This document shows positions 1 through 9,148 of a stretch of DNA of 64,000 nt, one piece after another. Each line of letters starts with the position of its first letter. Position 1 is the stretch's first letter. The notes below the pieces were generated by a model, which was not told where the DNA came from, ran no database searches, and saw nothing but the letters and a program-made list of their open reading frames with translations. Location: contig NZ_JAALDL010000003.1 of NCBI RefSeq assembly GCF_011045095.1, forward strand, positions 293,988 through 357,987, read 5' to 3'. This stretch comes from Grimontia sedimenti. Lineage in GTDB: Bacteria > Pseudomonadota > Gammaproteobacteria > Enterobacterales > Vibrionaceae. The translations under genes were made by a program, and so were the position numbers.

Positions 1-321
1 ATCTTTTACTTCAATCTGTTCCAGCGTTGTCAGCTTGTGAACGGCGTCTTCCAAAGGCTCAGCATATTCAGTATCTAAACTTGCGCGAGCGGCTTCCAGC
101 CAGGAGTCGCGGTAGTTTTCAAAGCGTGAGAAGGCGAGATTCCATTTACCTGGGTCATTGTCGAAACCCGCGTTGACGGCAAAGAATTCGTCCTCGAGGA
201 AATCATTTTCTACCATGGACCAATCCGCTTGGGTGTAAGCGCGGATATCTTTTGCGACTAACATGTCCCAAATTTCAGCGCGGTCTTCGTCATTTCCTAA
301 AAATGGATTTGCTTTAATCAC
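1..321 (-). CDS. NTF2/SnoaL-like hypothetical protein (3' end outside window)
   Basis: Reading is open from a GTG at 321 to the left edge, so only the first 107 residues are visible. GTG is chosen because an in-frame TAA lies directly upstream of it and a GGAG ribosome-binding site sits six bases before it. The protein is acidic and rich in aromatic residues, with WDMLVAKDIRAY followed by DWSMVENDF. This resembles the first helices of SnoaL/NTF2-like small-molecule-binding domains; I infer that fold from general look only. No catalytic residues can be assigned. It could equally be an uncharacterised soluble protein. Confidence 0.6.
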   Translation of the reverse strand, partial: MIKANPFLGNDEDRAEIWDMLVAKDIRAYTQADWSMVENDFLEDEFFAVNAGFDNDPGKWNLAFSRFENYRDSWLEAARASLDTEYAEPLEDAVHKLTTLEQIEVKD

Positions 322-415
322 TTAAGGCTCCAGCAGGGCAAATCAAAGGCCACATAAGAACGGATTATTCACCAAATGAAAATGCCGAAAAGGCGATGCT
401 GAGACAATGATCGAA

Positions 416-441
416 CAAAAAGGATGTCTACATAGACACCC
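416..441 (-). terminator. Rho-independent terminator after azoR
   Basis: On the minus strand a 7-bp stem (GGGTGTC/GACATCC with one G-U pair) closes a six-base loop and runs into TTTTT. It lies about 50 bases beyond the azoR stop codon. Confidence 0.65.
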
Positions 442-491
442 AAAATGAAAAAGGAAATTTAAGTTAGCAATAGCATGAAGGAAACTGTTCT

Positions 492-1094
<603 letters not shown>

Positions 1095-1225
1095 TTAAGT
1101 ATTTTGGTCACGTGTCTTGTGTTGTTAGAACAAACTATAGATGGTTGTTTATATGCAAAATAGCGGAAATATTCGTATCGGTTGTTCGAATTATTTGAAC
1201 AAGGCGCAGGTAGGTATCTCAAATA

Positions 1226-1252
1226 GTAAAAAGGCTTCCATTAGGAAGCCTC
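1226..1252 (-). terminator. Rho-independent terminator of the nrdJ operon
   Basis: The inverted repeat AGGCTTCC-TAAT-GGAAGCCT on the minus strand is followed by TTTT. It lies just after the nrdJb stop codon. Confidence 0.8.
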
Positions 1253-1274
1253 TTCTTAACGACATTTCAGCACA

Positions 1275-1973
1275 TTAACCGCACTTAGAGTCGCCACAGT
1301 TCAGGCAAGTCTGACAACCGTCTTTCACGATAACGGCTTTGTTGTGGCACTTGTAGCAAAGGGTTGCGCTCGGTGGGAAGCCCGTGTTTACCGGTTCTTC
1401 CTCTTTCACTTCTGCTTTTGCAGCGTTCTCAGCACGTTTGGCTTCCAGAAATGCCTTCTGGTGTTCGTCCATCTCTGGGTTTTTCAGCATGCCGATTTCC
1501 ATCAGGTGCTGTTCAATCACATTGCCGATTTCAGCAATCAGAGAAGGCACATATTTACCTTTGTTCCAGTAACCGCCTTTAGGGTCGAATACGGAACGCA
1601 GTTCTTCCACCAAGAAAGTGACGTCGCCACCTTTGCGGAATACCGCGGAAATAATGCGAGTCAGCGCGACGATCCACTGGTAGTGCTCAAGGCTCTTGCT
1701 GTTAATGAAGATTTCAAAAGGACGACGCACTTCGTGGTCAGTACCTTCGTTCAACACAACATCGTTGATGGTAATAAACAGAGAATGCTCAGAAACGTGT
1801 TCTGGCGTCTTCAGTTTATACGTCGAACCCAGCAGTTTTTCTGGGCGTGGCATTTCTTCATGCATGGTTTCAAATGTTGGTACTTCAACAACAGGAGCAA
1901 CAGGCGCTTCCTGAACGGCGTCTTTGCTTTTTACTTTGTACGCAACAATTTTGCTTTCGATTTTACGTGTCAT
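1275..1973 (-). CDS. nrdJb: Class II ribonucleotide reductase, small C-terminal polypeptide (TSCPD/zinc ribbon)
   Basis: This 232-residue protein corresponds to the C-terminal part of adenosylcobalamin-dependent ribonucleotide reductase that some gammaproteobacteria encode separately (NrdJb). The central region (about residues 75-165) resembles the TSCPD domain. The last 27 residues carry a CYKC and a CQTC/CLNC cluster ending in DSKCG, the cysteine-rich tail that re-reduces the active-site disulfide and is expected to bind zinc. It starts 49 bases after nrdJa, so the two are cotranscribed and should form one enzyme. In most bacteria this part is fused to the catalytic subunit. Confidence 0.88.
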   Translation of the reverse strand: MTRKIESKIVAYKVKSKDAVQEAPVAPVVEVPTFETMHEEMPRPEKLLGSTYKLKTPEHVSEHSLFITINDVVLNEGTDHEVRRPFEIFINSKSLEHYQWIVALTRIISAVFRKGGDVTFLVEELRSVFDPKGGYWNKGKYVPSLIAEIGNVIEQHLMEIGMLKNPEMDEHQKAFLEAKRAENAAKAEVKEEEPVNTGFPPSATLCYKCHNKAVIVKDGCQTCLNCGDSKCG

Positions 1974-2022
1974 AACGAATTACTTCTTTCTCACAAAGGG
2001 CAGCGTATTTGTCTGTCTGCGG

Positions 2023-4179
2023 TTAGAACTTACCGTAGTAGCCTTCTTTCAGGGCGTCGTAGAGGTTAGCTGCGGTGTGTTCTTCACCGTCATACTCAAT
2101 CTTCTCGTTGCCTCTGGCTTCAAAGGTGGTGCCATCTTCCAGCGTGAATACGTAAGTGGTGTTTTCCAGATCTTCTTCTTTCACCAGAACACCCTGGAAC
2201 ACTTCTGGGTTGAAGCGGAAGGTGGTACAACCTTTCAGACCCTTGTCATACGCATCCATGTAAATGTCTTTAAAGCTTTCAAACGGGAAGTCAGTCGGTA
2301 CGTTTGCTGTCTTCGAGATTGACGAGTCAATCCAGCGCTGTGCAGCAGCCTGAACTTCAACGTGCTGGCTTGGTGTAATGTCATCGGCAGTGATGAAGTA
2401 CTCTGGCAGTTGCTCGTCTTCTTTCGTGCTGTATGGCATTGCTTTCTGGTTGATCAGTTCGCGGTATGCCAACAGCTCAAAGCTGAACACATCGACGCTT
2501 TCTTTTGATTTCTTACCTGGCTTGATCACGTTACGGGTGTAGTGGTGAGCAAAGCTTGGTTCGATGCCGTTACTCGCGTTGTTTGCGAGTGACAGAGAAA
2601 TCGTACCGGTCGGAGCAATAGAACTGTGGTGAGTGAAACGACCACCGTTAGCCGCCAGTTTCTCAATCAGGTCTGGACGTACTTCGCCAATTTGCTGCAT
2701 GTAACGGCTGTATTTCGCGTGCAGGACTTTACCTTTCACTTTGTCGCCCACTTTGATGCCGTCTTTCGCCATTTCAGGGCGCAGACGCATCATTTTAGGG
2801 GTAACGTCGAATTCTTTGTCCATCACTGGTGCTGCGCCTTTCTCTGCAGCAAGCTCGATCGCTTGTTCCCAACCAGTGATCGCCATTTCCTGAGAAACTT
2901 GCTCAGTGAAAGCGATAGATGCTGCACTGCCGTATTTGTGGCGAAGCATCGTCAGGGTAGAACCCAGACCCAGGAAGCCCATTCCATGACGGCGTTTGGT
3001 TTCGATTTCTTCACGTTGTTTTTCAAGCGGCAGTTGGTTTATCTCAACCACGTTGTCCAGCATACGGGTGAAGATAGCCACTACCTTACGGTACATGTCC
3101 CAATCGAAGTAGGCATTGTCGGTGAACGGGTCACGAACGAACTTGGTCAGGTTTACTGAACCCAGCAGACACGCGCCGTAAGGAGGCAGCGGCTGTTCGC
3201 CACATGGGTTGGTTGCACGAATGTCTTCGCAGAACCAGTTGTTGTTCATTTGGTTAACTTTGTCGATCAAGATAAAGCCTGGTTCTGCGTAATCGTAAGT
3301 CGACGACATGATCACGTTCCACAGGTTACGCGCTGGCATGGTGCGGTAGATTTTGCACGCTACGCGGCCTTTATCATCTTCAACCAGACCATCTTTGCTC
3401 GGCCAGTCTGCCCATACGATGCTTTCATCGTTCTGCAAATCGGTGCCGTCTTGACGCGCTTCTTTCGCGGTCACAGGGAAGATCAGTTGCCATTCGCCAT
3501 CGTTCTTAACGGCTTCGATAAACTCTTCAGTGATCAACAGAGACAGGTTGAACTGACGCAGACGGCCATCTTCACGCTTCGCACGGATGAACTCCATTAC
3601 GTCTGGATGGCGGATATCCATGGTGCCCATTTGCGCGCCGCGACGACCACCTGCTGAAGAAACGGTGAAGCACATTTTGTCGTAGATATCCATAAACGAC
3701 AGTGGGCCAGAGGTGTATGCACCTGCGCCTGAGACAAACGCACCGCGTGGACGCAGGGTAGAGAAGTCATAGCCGATACCACAGCCCGCTTTCAGGGTCA
3801 GGCCAGCTTCGTGCACTTTACCCAGAATGTCGTCCATTGAATCTTCAATGGTGCCACTCACAGTACAGTTGATGGTTGAGGTAGCAGGCTTGTGCTCAAA
3901 AGCGCCAGCGTTAGACGTAATGCGGCCTGCTGGGATAGCACCGTGACGAAGTGCCCACAGAAATTCGTTGTACCATTTTTCGCGTACTGATTTTTCTTCG
4001 AGATCGGCAAGTGCACGAGCAACACGCTTGAAAGTATCATCCAGTGTCGCGTCGATTGCGTCACCGTGTTTGCTTTTCAGGCGGTATTTGCTGTCCCAAA
4101 TTTCCATTGACGTATCTTGGTAAGGAATAGCGAGTACGCCAGTGGATTCGATATCAGAAGCTGACTTGGTTTTAGCCAT
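2023..4179 (-). CDS. nrdJa: Adenosylcobalamin-dependent ribonucleoside-diphosphate reductase, catalytic polypeptide
   Basis: This 718-residue class II reductase converts ribonucleotides to deoxyribonucleotides with a 5'-deoxyadenosyl radical from vitamin B12, independent of oxygen. Recognisable features are the redox cysteine in STINCTVSGT, the substrate-binding glycine-rich stretch GRRGAQMGTMDIRHP, and the active-site motif NPCGEQPLPPYG holding the radical cysteine and glutamate. The ATG at 4179 is preferred to the upstream GTG at 4191 because GAGG lies ten bases before it. The C-terminal cysteine tail is missing here and supplied by nrdJb. Palindromes resembling NrdR boxes lie 55-110 bases upstream. 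Confidence 0.93.
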   Translation of the reverse strand: MAKTKSASDIESTGVLAIPYQDTSMEIWDSKYRLKSKHGDAIDATLDDTFKRVARALADLEEKSVREKWYNEFLWALRHGAIPAGRITSNAGAFEHKPATSTINCTVSGTIEDSMDDILGKVHEAGLTLKAGCGIGYDFSTLRPRGAFVSGAGAYTSGPLSFMDIYDKMCFTVSSAGGRRGAQMGTMDIRHPDVMEFIRAKREDGRLRQFNLSLLITEEFIEAVKNDGEWQLIFPVTAKEARQDGTDLQNDESIVWADWPSKDGLVEDDKGRVACKIYRTMPARNLWNVIMSSTYDYAEPGFILIDKVNQMNNNWFCEDIRATNPCGEQPLPPYGACLLGSVNLTKFVRDPFTDNAYFDWDMYRKVVAIFTRMLDNVVEINQLPLEKQREEIETKRRHGMGFLGLGSTLTMLRHKYGSAASIAFTEQVSQEMAITGWEQAIELAAEKGAAPVMDKEFDVTPKMMRLRPEMAKDGIKVGDKVKGKVLHAKYSRYMQQIGEVRPDLIEKLAANGGRFTHHSSIAPTGTISLSLANNASNGIEPSFAHHYTRNVIKPGKKSKESVDVFSFELLAYRELINQKAMPYSTKEDEQLPEYFITADDITPSQHVEVQAAAQRWIDSSISKTANVPTDFPFESFKDIYMDAYDKGLKGCTTFRFNPEVFQGVLVKEEDLENTTYVFTLEDGTTFEARGNEKIEYDGEEHTAANLYDALKEGYYGKF

Positions 4180-4233
4180 TATGAATTGCACCTCGAAAGT
4201 AATGCCGTCTTGTTGAGCGAAGCTTGGCCAGAA

Positions 4234-4289
4234 ACACTATATTGTGCCCCTGATCGACAAGGGCGCAGATCAAACCACTATATCCTGTG
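4234..4289. promoter_or_regulatory. Pair of NrdR-box-like palindromes
   Basis: Two sites share the core CACTATAT: ACACTATATTGTG at 4234-4246 and CACTATATCCTGTG at 4276-4289. Their left halves are 41 bases apart, close to four helical turns. The NrdR repressor is known to bind paired boxes of the type ACACWATATATTG ahead of ribonucleotide reductase genes. The position upstream of nrdJa fits; the second box is imperfect. Confidence 0.6.
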
Positions 4290-4461
4290 ATCTTCAAGTC
4301 TTGACAAACACTCTTTTCGGCAGAAATTTCACTTCTCCTTACAGGATAGTGTGTTGTGTATCTAAAGACTCTCAATGTGAGAGGTGTTGCGCTTGCAAAG
4401 GCGCATTTTTACTCGAAGTGATCAAATCAGAAACACTCAGTTGGAAAGGTGAAAAAAACCG

Positions 4462-4489
4462 TTGCGTTGAGCGTAAGCCTCTCTATAAT
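4462..4489 (+). promoter_or_regulatory. Sigma-70 promoter of tRNA-Cys
   Basis: TTGCGT at 4462-4467 and a perfect TATAAT at 4484-4489 are separated by 16 bases. The tRNA begins 38 bases after the -10 box. Confidence 0.6.
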
Positions 4490-4526
4490 TCCGTCCCGTA
4501 GCCAGAGACACTCTCTGATACTCAAA

Positions 4527-4600
4527 GGCGCGTTGGCAGAGTGGCTATGCAGCGGATTGCAAATCCGTGGACCTCGGTTCGACTCCGGGACGCGCCTCCA
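4527..4600 (+). tRNA. tRNA-Cys (anticodon GCA)
   Basis: The 74-nucleotide cloverleaf has acceptor arms GGCGCGT/ACGCGCC, an anticodon loop TTGCAAA (anticodon GCA) on the stem CGGAT/ATCCG, a GTTCGA T-loop, and an encoded CCA end. Confidence 0.97.
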
Positions 4601-4716
4601 TTTCTCTCCCTACGACTTTCCCTTTTGTCACTTACGGCTTTTTCAAAACGCTACTTTCTGATCGCTGTGACTTTACCGCGCGTAACTCTCTTAAATCACA
4701 ACAAGAGGGAAGACCA

Positions 4717-4974
4717 ATGTCGAATGCAGAAGCCATCATTGTTAGTTGCGGAGACACCAGCAAATACCTCATTGGTACCAGCGCAGGTCGCGGCACAGTG
4801 ACATATCAGCGGAGCAAGGACGGGGATTTGATGTTCTTCGAATGCCTAAATACAGCAAAAGAAGCGCTGACACAGCAGGGTTTTACATCAGCGACGTTGG
4901 TGATGGACAATCCCTACGACGAAATGATTGGTGAAGAAGCCAGTGAAACCAGTAGTCACGTGATTTCGCTTTAG
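4717..4974 (+). CDS. DUF6482-like small protein
   Basis: This 85-residue protein starts at the ATG at 4717, preceded by AAGAGGGAAG. It contains a beta-rich middle (KYLIGTSAGRGTVTYQ), then FFECLNTAKEALTQQGF and ends near NPYDEMIGEE. The YDEMIG ending and the overall pattern recall the DUF6482 family of small proteobacterial proteins; the match is from memory. No signal peptide or membrane segment is present. Function is unknown. It follows tRNA-Cys by 116 bases and may be read from the same transcript. Confidence 0.7.
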   Translation: MSNAEAIIVSCGDTSKYLIGTSAGRGTVTYQRSKDGDLMFFECLNTAKEALTQQGFTSATLVMDNPYDEMIGEEASETSSHVISL

Positions 4975-5249
4975 GTCTGGTTAAACTTCAGCATCGCCCC
5001 ACATCACACAATCTTTGAAAGTGATGGTTACAAATTGTTAGTAGCCATCACCTTGTCACATTTCTTTTCTAGCGTATGCGCCAATCTTGATGTGCGTCTA
5101 CTATCTGTAATTATCAGTAAAGATTGTTGCCCAGACGTTGCATTTGTAAATACAATGTTCGGCTTGCGCGGAGAATGGTGACCGCCACGCGCAATTTCAA
5201 ATCAGCCTTGAGGGTTGTTTCTGTATCCTAGATTTGAGGACTGGCGTTA

Positions 5250-5930
5250 ATGAACCTGTTTATGTTGGATGTCGATGGGACGTTGATCGACAGCTACGAC
5301 TTTGATTCCGATTGTTTTCGCTCTGCTGTAGAGGAAGTAGTAGGAATTGAACTAACCGATGATTGGGGCGCGTTTACCAACGTGACTGACGTCGGCATTT
5401 TGGAAGAACTGATTGAACAACAGGGTATGCGTCAAGACAGAATGCGCATCCTTCGTGAAGTGAAAGCGCTGTTCCTACAAAAACTGAGAGAGTATATCTC
5501 TTCAAACAAAAACGATCTTGTTGCCACACCAGGCGCGATCGAGTTTGTGAATGACATGAAGTCACACCCAAATGTGGTGTTGGCTATCGCAACGGGGGGT
5601 TGGCAAGAGTCTGCCAAGATGAAACTGAGGGCGGCGGGTTTTGATATCACTGGAGTGAGCTTTGCTTCTTGTTCTGATGCAATGACGCGGAGTGAAATCA
5701 TGGCGCTGGCGGCTTTCCGTGCTAAGCAAGACACGGGTGCCGTATTCTCTCGCCGCGTTTACTTCGGTGATGGGGAATGGGACAAAATGGCAACCAGCAC
5801 ACTGGGCTATGAATTTGTCGCTGTGGGCACGAAAGTTCAGCATCACACCCGAATTCCAAACTTCGTTCATTATGATGCGATCTTCGGAAAATTAGGTCTT
5901 AGTAATATGCTAAATGCCAAAACCGCGTAG
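5250..5930 (+). CDS. HAD-superfamily hydrolase
   Basis: This 226-residue protein is a cytosolic HAD-type phosphatase. Motif I is DVDGTLIDS near the N terminus (Asp nucleophile and acid/base), motif II is the Thr of IATGGW, and motif IV is YFGDGEWDKMA. A helical cap (about residues 15-90) places it with phosphoglycolate-phosphatase-like enzymes. The physiological substrate cannot be inferred. It is a single gene with its own 3' terminator, convergent with the symporter gene. Confidence 0.85.
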   Translation: MNLFMLDVDGTLIDSYDFDSDCFRSAVEEVVGIELTDDWGAFTNVTDVGILEELIEQQGMRQDRMRILREVKALFLQKLREYISSNKNDLVATPGAIEFVNDMKSHPNVVLAIATGGWQESAKMKLRAAGFDITGVSFASCSDAMTRSEIMALAAFRAKQDTGAVFSRRVYFGDGEWDKMATSTLGYEFVAVGTKVQHHTRIPNFVHYDAIFGKLGLSNMLNAKTA

Positions 5931-5943
5931 TCATCTGGAAAAA

Positions 5944-5975
5944 CAAAAACAGCGCCAATTGGCGCTGTTTTTCGT
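5944..5975. terminator. Bidirectional terminator
   Basis: The perfect inverted repeat ACAGCGCCAATTGGCGCTGT is flanked by an A-run on the left and a T-run on the right. It can end both the HAD gene (plus) and the symporter gene (minus). Confidence 0.85.
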
Positions 5976-5991
5976 TTTATCGAATCACTAA

Positions 5992-7380
5992 TCAGGCTTT
6001 GGCGGCTTTGGAGTCAGACGATGAGCTAACCATACTTTTCAGCGATTCAAAGTAGACTTTGGTTTCTTCCGCAACAACATGGCGGAGCAGGATCAAGCCA
6101 ATCAGGTTTGGTACCGCCATCAGTCCATTCACGATGTCGGCAATCAGCCAAATCATATCCAGTTTGATAAACGCACCGGACAAAATGAGCGCCACGAAAA
6201 CAATCTTATACGTCAGCACTGCAGGTTGACCAAACAGGTACACCACACAGCGTTCGCCGTAATAGTTCCAACCAAGAATCGTGGTGAAGGCAAAGAACAT
6301 CAGGCCAATAGCAACAATCATCGGACCAAAACCTTCGTTCAAGCCAAGTGAGAAGGCCTCTGTGGTCATGCGTGCACCATCAATGTCCATCGTCCAAACA
6401 CCAGTTAGCACCAGTGCCAAACCTGTCATTGAACAGATGACGATGGTATCCAAGAACGTGCCAACCATAGAGATCAAACCCTGGCGGACACAAGAGTTGG
6501 TTTGTGCAGAAGCGGCTGCCATTGGCGCACTTCCCAAGCCTGATTCGTTTGAAAATACACCACGGGCGACACCTGCCTGAATGGCAATCATGATAGAGGC
6601 ACCCACAAATCCACCTGTTGCAGCCTGACCGGTAAACGCAGACTCCACAATCAGACTAATCGCGGAAGGGATAGCACCAGCATTGTTCACCAGAATGCCG
6701 ACACAAGCGGTGACGTAAACCACTGTCATGGTCGGAATGATCTTGCTCGCCAGGCCTGCAATAGATTTGATACCACCAATAGTCACTGCGGCAACTAGCA
6801 CGGTCAGCACAATCGCAGTGATTTCATGTGGAATATTGAACGCGATATGACTGGCATCCACAATGGCATTCACCTGTGGGAAAGTACCGATGCCAAAGCA
6901 AGCCACACCAATGGTGAAGAAGGCAAACAAACGCGCCAGCCACTTTTGGCCTGCACCTTTTTCCAGGTAGAGCATGGGTCCACCCAGCATATTACCTTGA
7001 GCGTCTTTCTCGCGGTATTTCACGGCAAGCAGGCACTCTGCATATTTTGTTGCCATGCCGAAAAGAGCCGCCATCCACATCCAGAACAGAGCACCCGGAC
7101 CACCCAGTTTTAAGGCGGTGGCAACACCAACAATATTACCGGTTCCAATGGTGGCAGAAAGGGCAGTACAAAGCGCAGCAAAGCTAGAGACATCACCTTT
7201 ACCAGTGACGCCTTCTTCTTTTTTGAACACGTAAGATAGCGCTAAAGGCAATTTAGAAAACTGGATCGCGCCAAGACGGAAAGTGAAATAGATACCTGTG
7301 CCGACAAGTAGCAGCAGAAGTGGTGGACCCCAGACGAGGTTATCGATGATTTGCAAAAAGTCGTAAAGCGAATAGTTCAT
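5992..7380 (-). CDS. Alanine or glycine:cation symporter (AGCS family)
   Basis: This 462-residue polytopic inner-membrane protein has about ten to eleven hydrophobic segments and the AGCS signatures ATIGTGNIVGVATAL and GGPGALFWMW near residues 75-105, plus SGLGSAPMAAASAQT further on. The family moves alanine or glycine with sodium. The tandem glycine riboswitch directly upstream argues that glycine is the physiological substrate. The ATG at 7380 is preceded by GGGGGA, which is itself locked in a hairpin (7384-7407), so translation is probably what the riboswitch controls. Confidence 0.92.
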   Translation of the reverse strand: MNYSLYDFLQIIDNLVWGPPLLLLLVGTGIYFTFRLGAIQFSKLPLALSYVFKKEEGVTGKGDVSSFAALCTALSATIGTGNIVGVATALKLGGPGALFWMWMAALFGMATKYAECLLAVKYREKDAQGNMLGGPMLYLEKGAGQKWLARLFAFFTIGVACFGIGTFPQVNAIVDASHIAFNIPHEITAIVLTVLVAAVTIGGIKSIAGLASKIIPTMTVVYVTACVGILVNNAGAIPSAISLIVESAFTGQAATGGFVGASIMIAIQAGVARGVFSNESGLGSAPMAAASAQTNSCVRQGLISMVGTFLDTIVICSMTGLALVLTGVWTMDIDGARMTTEAFSLGLNEGFGPMIVAIGLMFFAFTTILGWNYYGERCVVYLFGQPAVLTYKIVFVALILSGAFIKLDMIWLIADIVNGLMAVPNLIGLILLRHVVAEETKVYFESLKSMVSSSSDSKAAKA

Positions 7381-7383
7381 TTA

Positions 7384-7407
7384 TCCCCCTTTAGATTAAA
7401 AGGAGGA
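7384..7407 (-). promoter_or_regulatory. Shine-Dalgarno-sequestering hairpin (riboswitch expression platform)
   Basis: In the mRNA, TCCTCCTTT pairs with AAAGGGGGA around a six-base loop, burying the ribosome-binding site of the symporter. The same TCTCCTC can alternatively pair with GAGGAGA at the 3' end of the second aptamer, which would free the site. Confidence 0.6.
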
Positions 7408-7455
7408 GAGTAGCCGCAGAAAAATAGCAAAAAGATCGCAGATTAATGCGGTTAT

Positions 7456-7668
7456 CTCCTCTGTCCTTTTGCCTGAGAGTTTCACTCGAATCCATCAATT
7501 AAGTTGGGCGAGCTTGCTCCTTCGGCGGGTAAGTCTGGCTTACCTCTCTCCAGAGTTCCCTCCCGCTACTGTCCTTACTCAAACACCAAAGTCAGTGTTA
7601 ATGAGTGCCTGAAAGATTTACTTCTTCGGCGGATGGCCAATGCCATCTCTCTCCAGCAGCGTTCACCG
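7456..7668 (-). promoter_or_regulatory. Tandem glycine riboswitch
   Basis: Read on the minus strand, two aptamers follow each other. The first begins with GCTGGAGAGAG and contains CGCCGAAGAAGTAAA and CAGGCA. The second begins with CTCTGGAGAGAGG, contains CGCCGAAGGAGCAA, and ends with CTCAGGCAAAAGGACAGAG. These are the conserved glycine-aptamer cores, with a P1 helix CTCTG/CAGAG on the second. Glycine riboswitches ahead of AGCS symporters are well known in Vibrionaceae. Confidence 0.95.
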
Positions 7669-7949
7669 GGTCTTCAAATTTTCGTTAGCATCATAGATCA
7701 CAAAAATATGAATGCAATTGAAAATGGGATGTTTGGTAAAGAATTGGCCAGAATCGCCTAAAAAGATAAATGTGTGTTAATGAAACGTTTCTTTGGCTGG
7801 GTGAAAAAAGGAGATGTCGAACAAACCTTGAACAATTGTCCGGTCGGGGATGTGAGCATTGGTCTATCTTAATTTTGAGACGGAATCTGGCTCAAGAAAG
7901 TCCCTGAGAGGCCGATATAACTTCATCTGAACTGTAATTAAATCTGTCA

Positions 7950-9086
7950 ATGACCACGTTTAACGAAATCCTTGGTACCAAATCGGGTGATCCTGAATCC
8001 ACTGTGAAACAGCGCTACAAGTTGCTGTCTGTTCGCGTGCACCCAGATAAAGGTGGTTCCAAGGCGTTGATGCACCTCGTTCGCCATTCCTACGACAACA
8101 TTGTCAAAGGGAAAGGGGAACATCCTCTTGCGATTCCAGCGGCCTCTTTTGCAACCGGCGGTAATACCGCGGCGTTAGAGCGAGAGCTGTCAGCGGTTAA
8201 AAAAGAACGAGACGAGTTGTCTGCGTTGAACCAGTTACTCAAGGTGCAGCTTAATCAAGCGCGAAAAGGAAGCAGCAATACATCGAACAGTACTGATTAC
8301 TCCCGCAAGATCGCTCAACTTGAAGGGGAAATGGTGCTGCTCAAAGAAGAGCGAAATCGCCTTCAAAGCCAGAAAGATGCAGCCATTGTAGAGCAGGGTA
8401 AGCTGGCTGGTGAGCTTCGTCGCGCCTTGTCAGAAAACGAAATGCTGGAAACTGAACTTGAGCGTAATGCCGGCGTGAAAATGCCGGGTGCTGTTCAATG
8501 GGCACAAAAGTTTTGGTTGCCTGCGATGGCGATGTCTTCACTGGTTGCAGTGTTGTTTCTCGGGGCAACAATGGTGAACTGGTCGGCAATGACCGCGTGG
8601 TTTGATAGTGAAGAGCCAGAAGTGATTCCACCCAAGGTCACAGTCGTGCATGCCAAACCAAAGAGCCCTATTGCGGCTGATAATGAGCCTGCCACCGAAG
8701 AAACTACACCGGTGATGTCAGAGGCGTTACGCAAGCCATTTCTTCAACTGACAAATAAGACTGGGGTTTGGTCTCTGGCGTCATACACCGAGACAGAACG
8801 GCCGTATATTGCTATTCGCAGTGATAACGGCTCTTACATTGTGAATGACTGTAGTGGTGAGTTCAGGCTTTACCTCAACGAGCCATTTAAACCGTTGCGA
8901 GTAGCAGCGAACCTGATCTATTTGCACCAAAATCAGCATTTCCATGTATATAAGATTCCATATGGACAAGGGTCATCAGCGGAGAGCTGGCTGCAAAGCA
9001 GAAAGCTTCAGATAAACGACGAGCTCTTTACCAGTGAGGCATTTCGGGACAGTCGCAGCGCTTTGTTGGAAAAATGTCGCTCTTAA
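7950..9086 (+). CDS. Membrane-anchored J-domain protein with coiled coil
   Basis: This 378-residue protein opens with a short J-domain (residues 1-55) containing the HPD tripeptide at 31-33, the motif that stimulates DnaK ATPase. A heptad-rich coiled coil covers about 75-172. One transmembrane helix (about 188-209) follows, then a proline/acidic linker and a C-terminal globular domain (about 250-378) with two cysteines. It lacks the G/F and zinc-finger regions of DnaJ, so it is a dedicated co-chaperone. The C-terminal domain is probably periplasmic. It precedes the amidase-like gene by 62 bases, likely in one operon. Client and function are unknown. Confidence 0.75.
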   Translation: MTTFNEILGTKSGDPESTVKQRYKLLSVRVHPDKGGSKALMHLVRHSYDNIVKGKGEHPLAIPAASFATGGNTAALERELSAVKKERDELSALNQLLKVQLNQARKGSSNTSNSTDYSRKIAQLEGEMVLLKEERNRLQSQKDAAIVEQGKLAGELRRALSENEMLETELERNAGVKMPGAVQWAQKFWLPAMAMSSLVAVLFLGATMVNWSAMTAWFDSEEPEVIPPKVTVVHAKPKSPIAADNEPATEETTPVMSEALRKPFLQLTNKTGVWSLASYTETERPYIAIRSDNGSYIVNDCSGEFRLYLNEPFKPLRVAANLIYLHQNQHFHVYKIPYGQGSSAESWLQSRKLQINDELFTSEAFRDSRSALLEKCRS

Positions 9087-9148
9087 TTACGCAGAGTTTG
9101 ACTTTTAGTTATAACCTTATGAATAACTAGAGGAAATAATTAATCGAT

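Noticed and set aside
4449-4801. Open frames overlapping tRNA-Cys
   Set aside because: They read through the tRNA and lack initiation signals; the real gene starts at 4717.
7504-7761. Plus-strand open frame of 85 codons
   Set aside because: It lies inside the reverse complement of the glycine riboswitch and has no ribosome-binding site.
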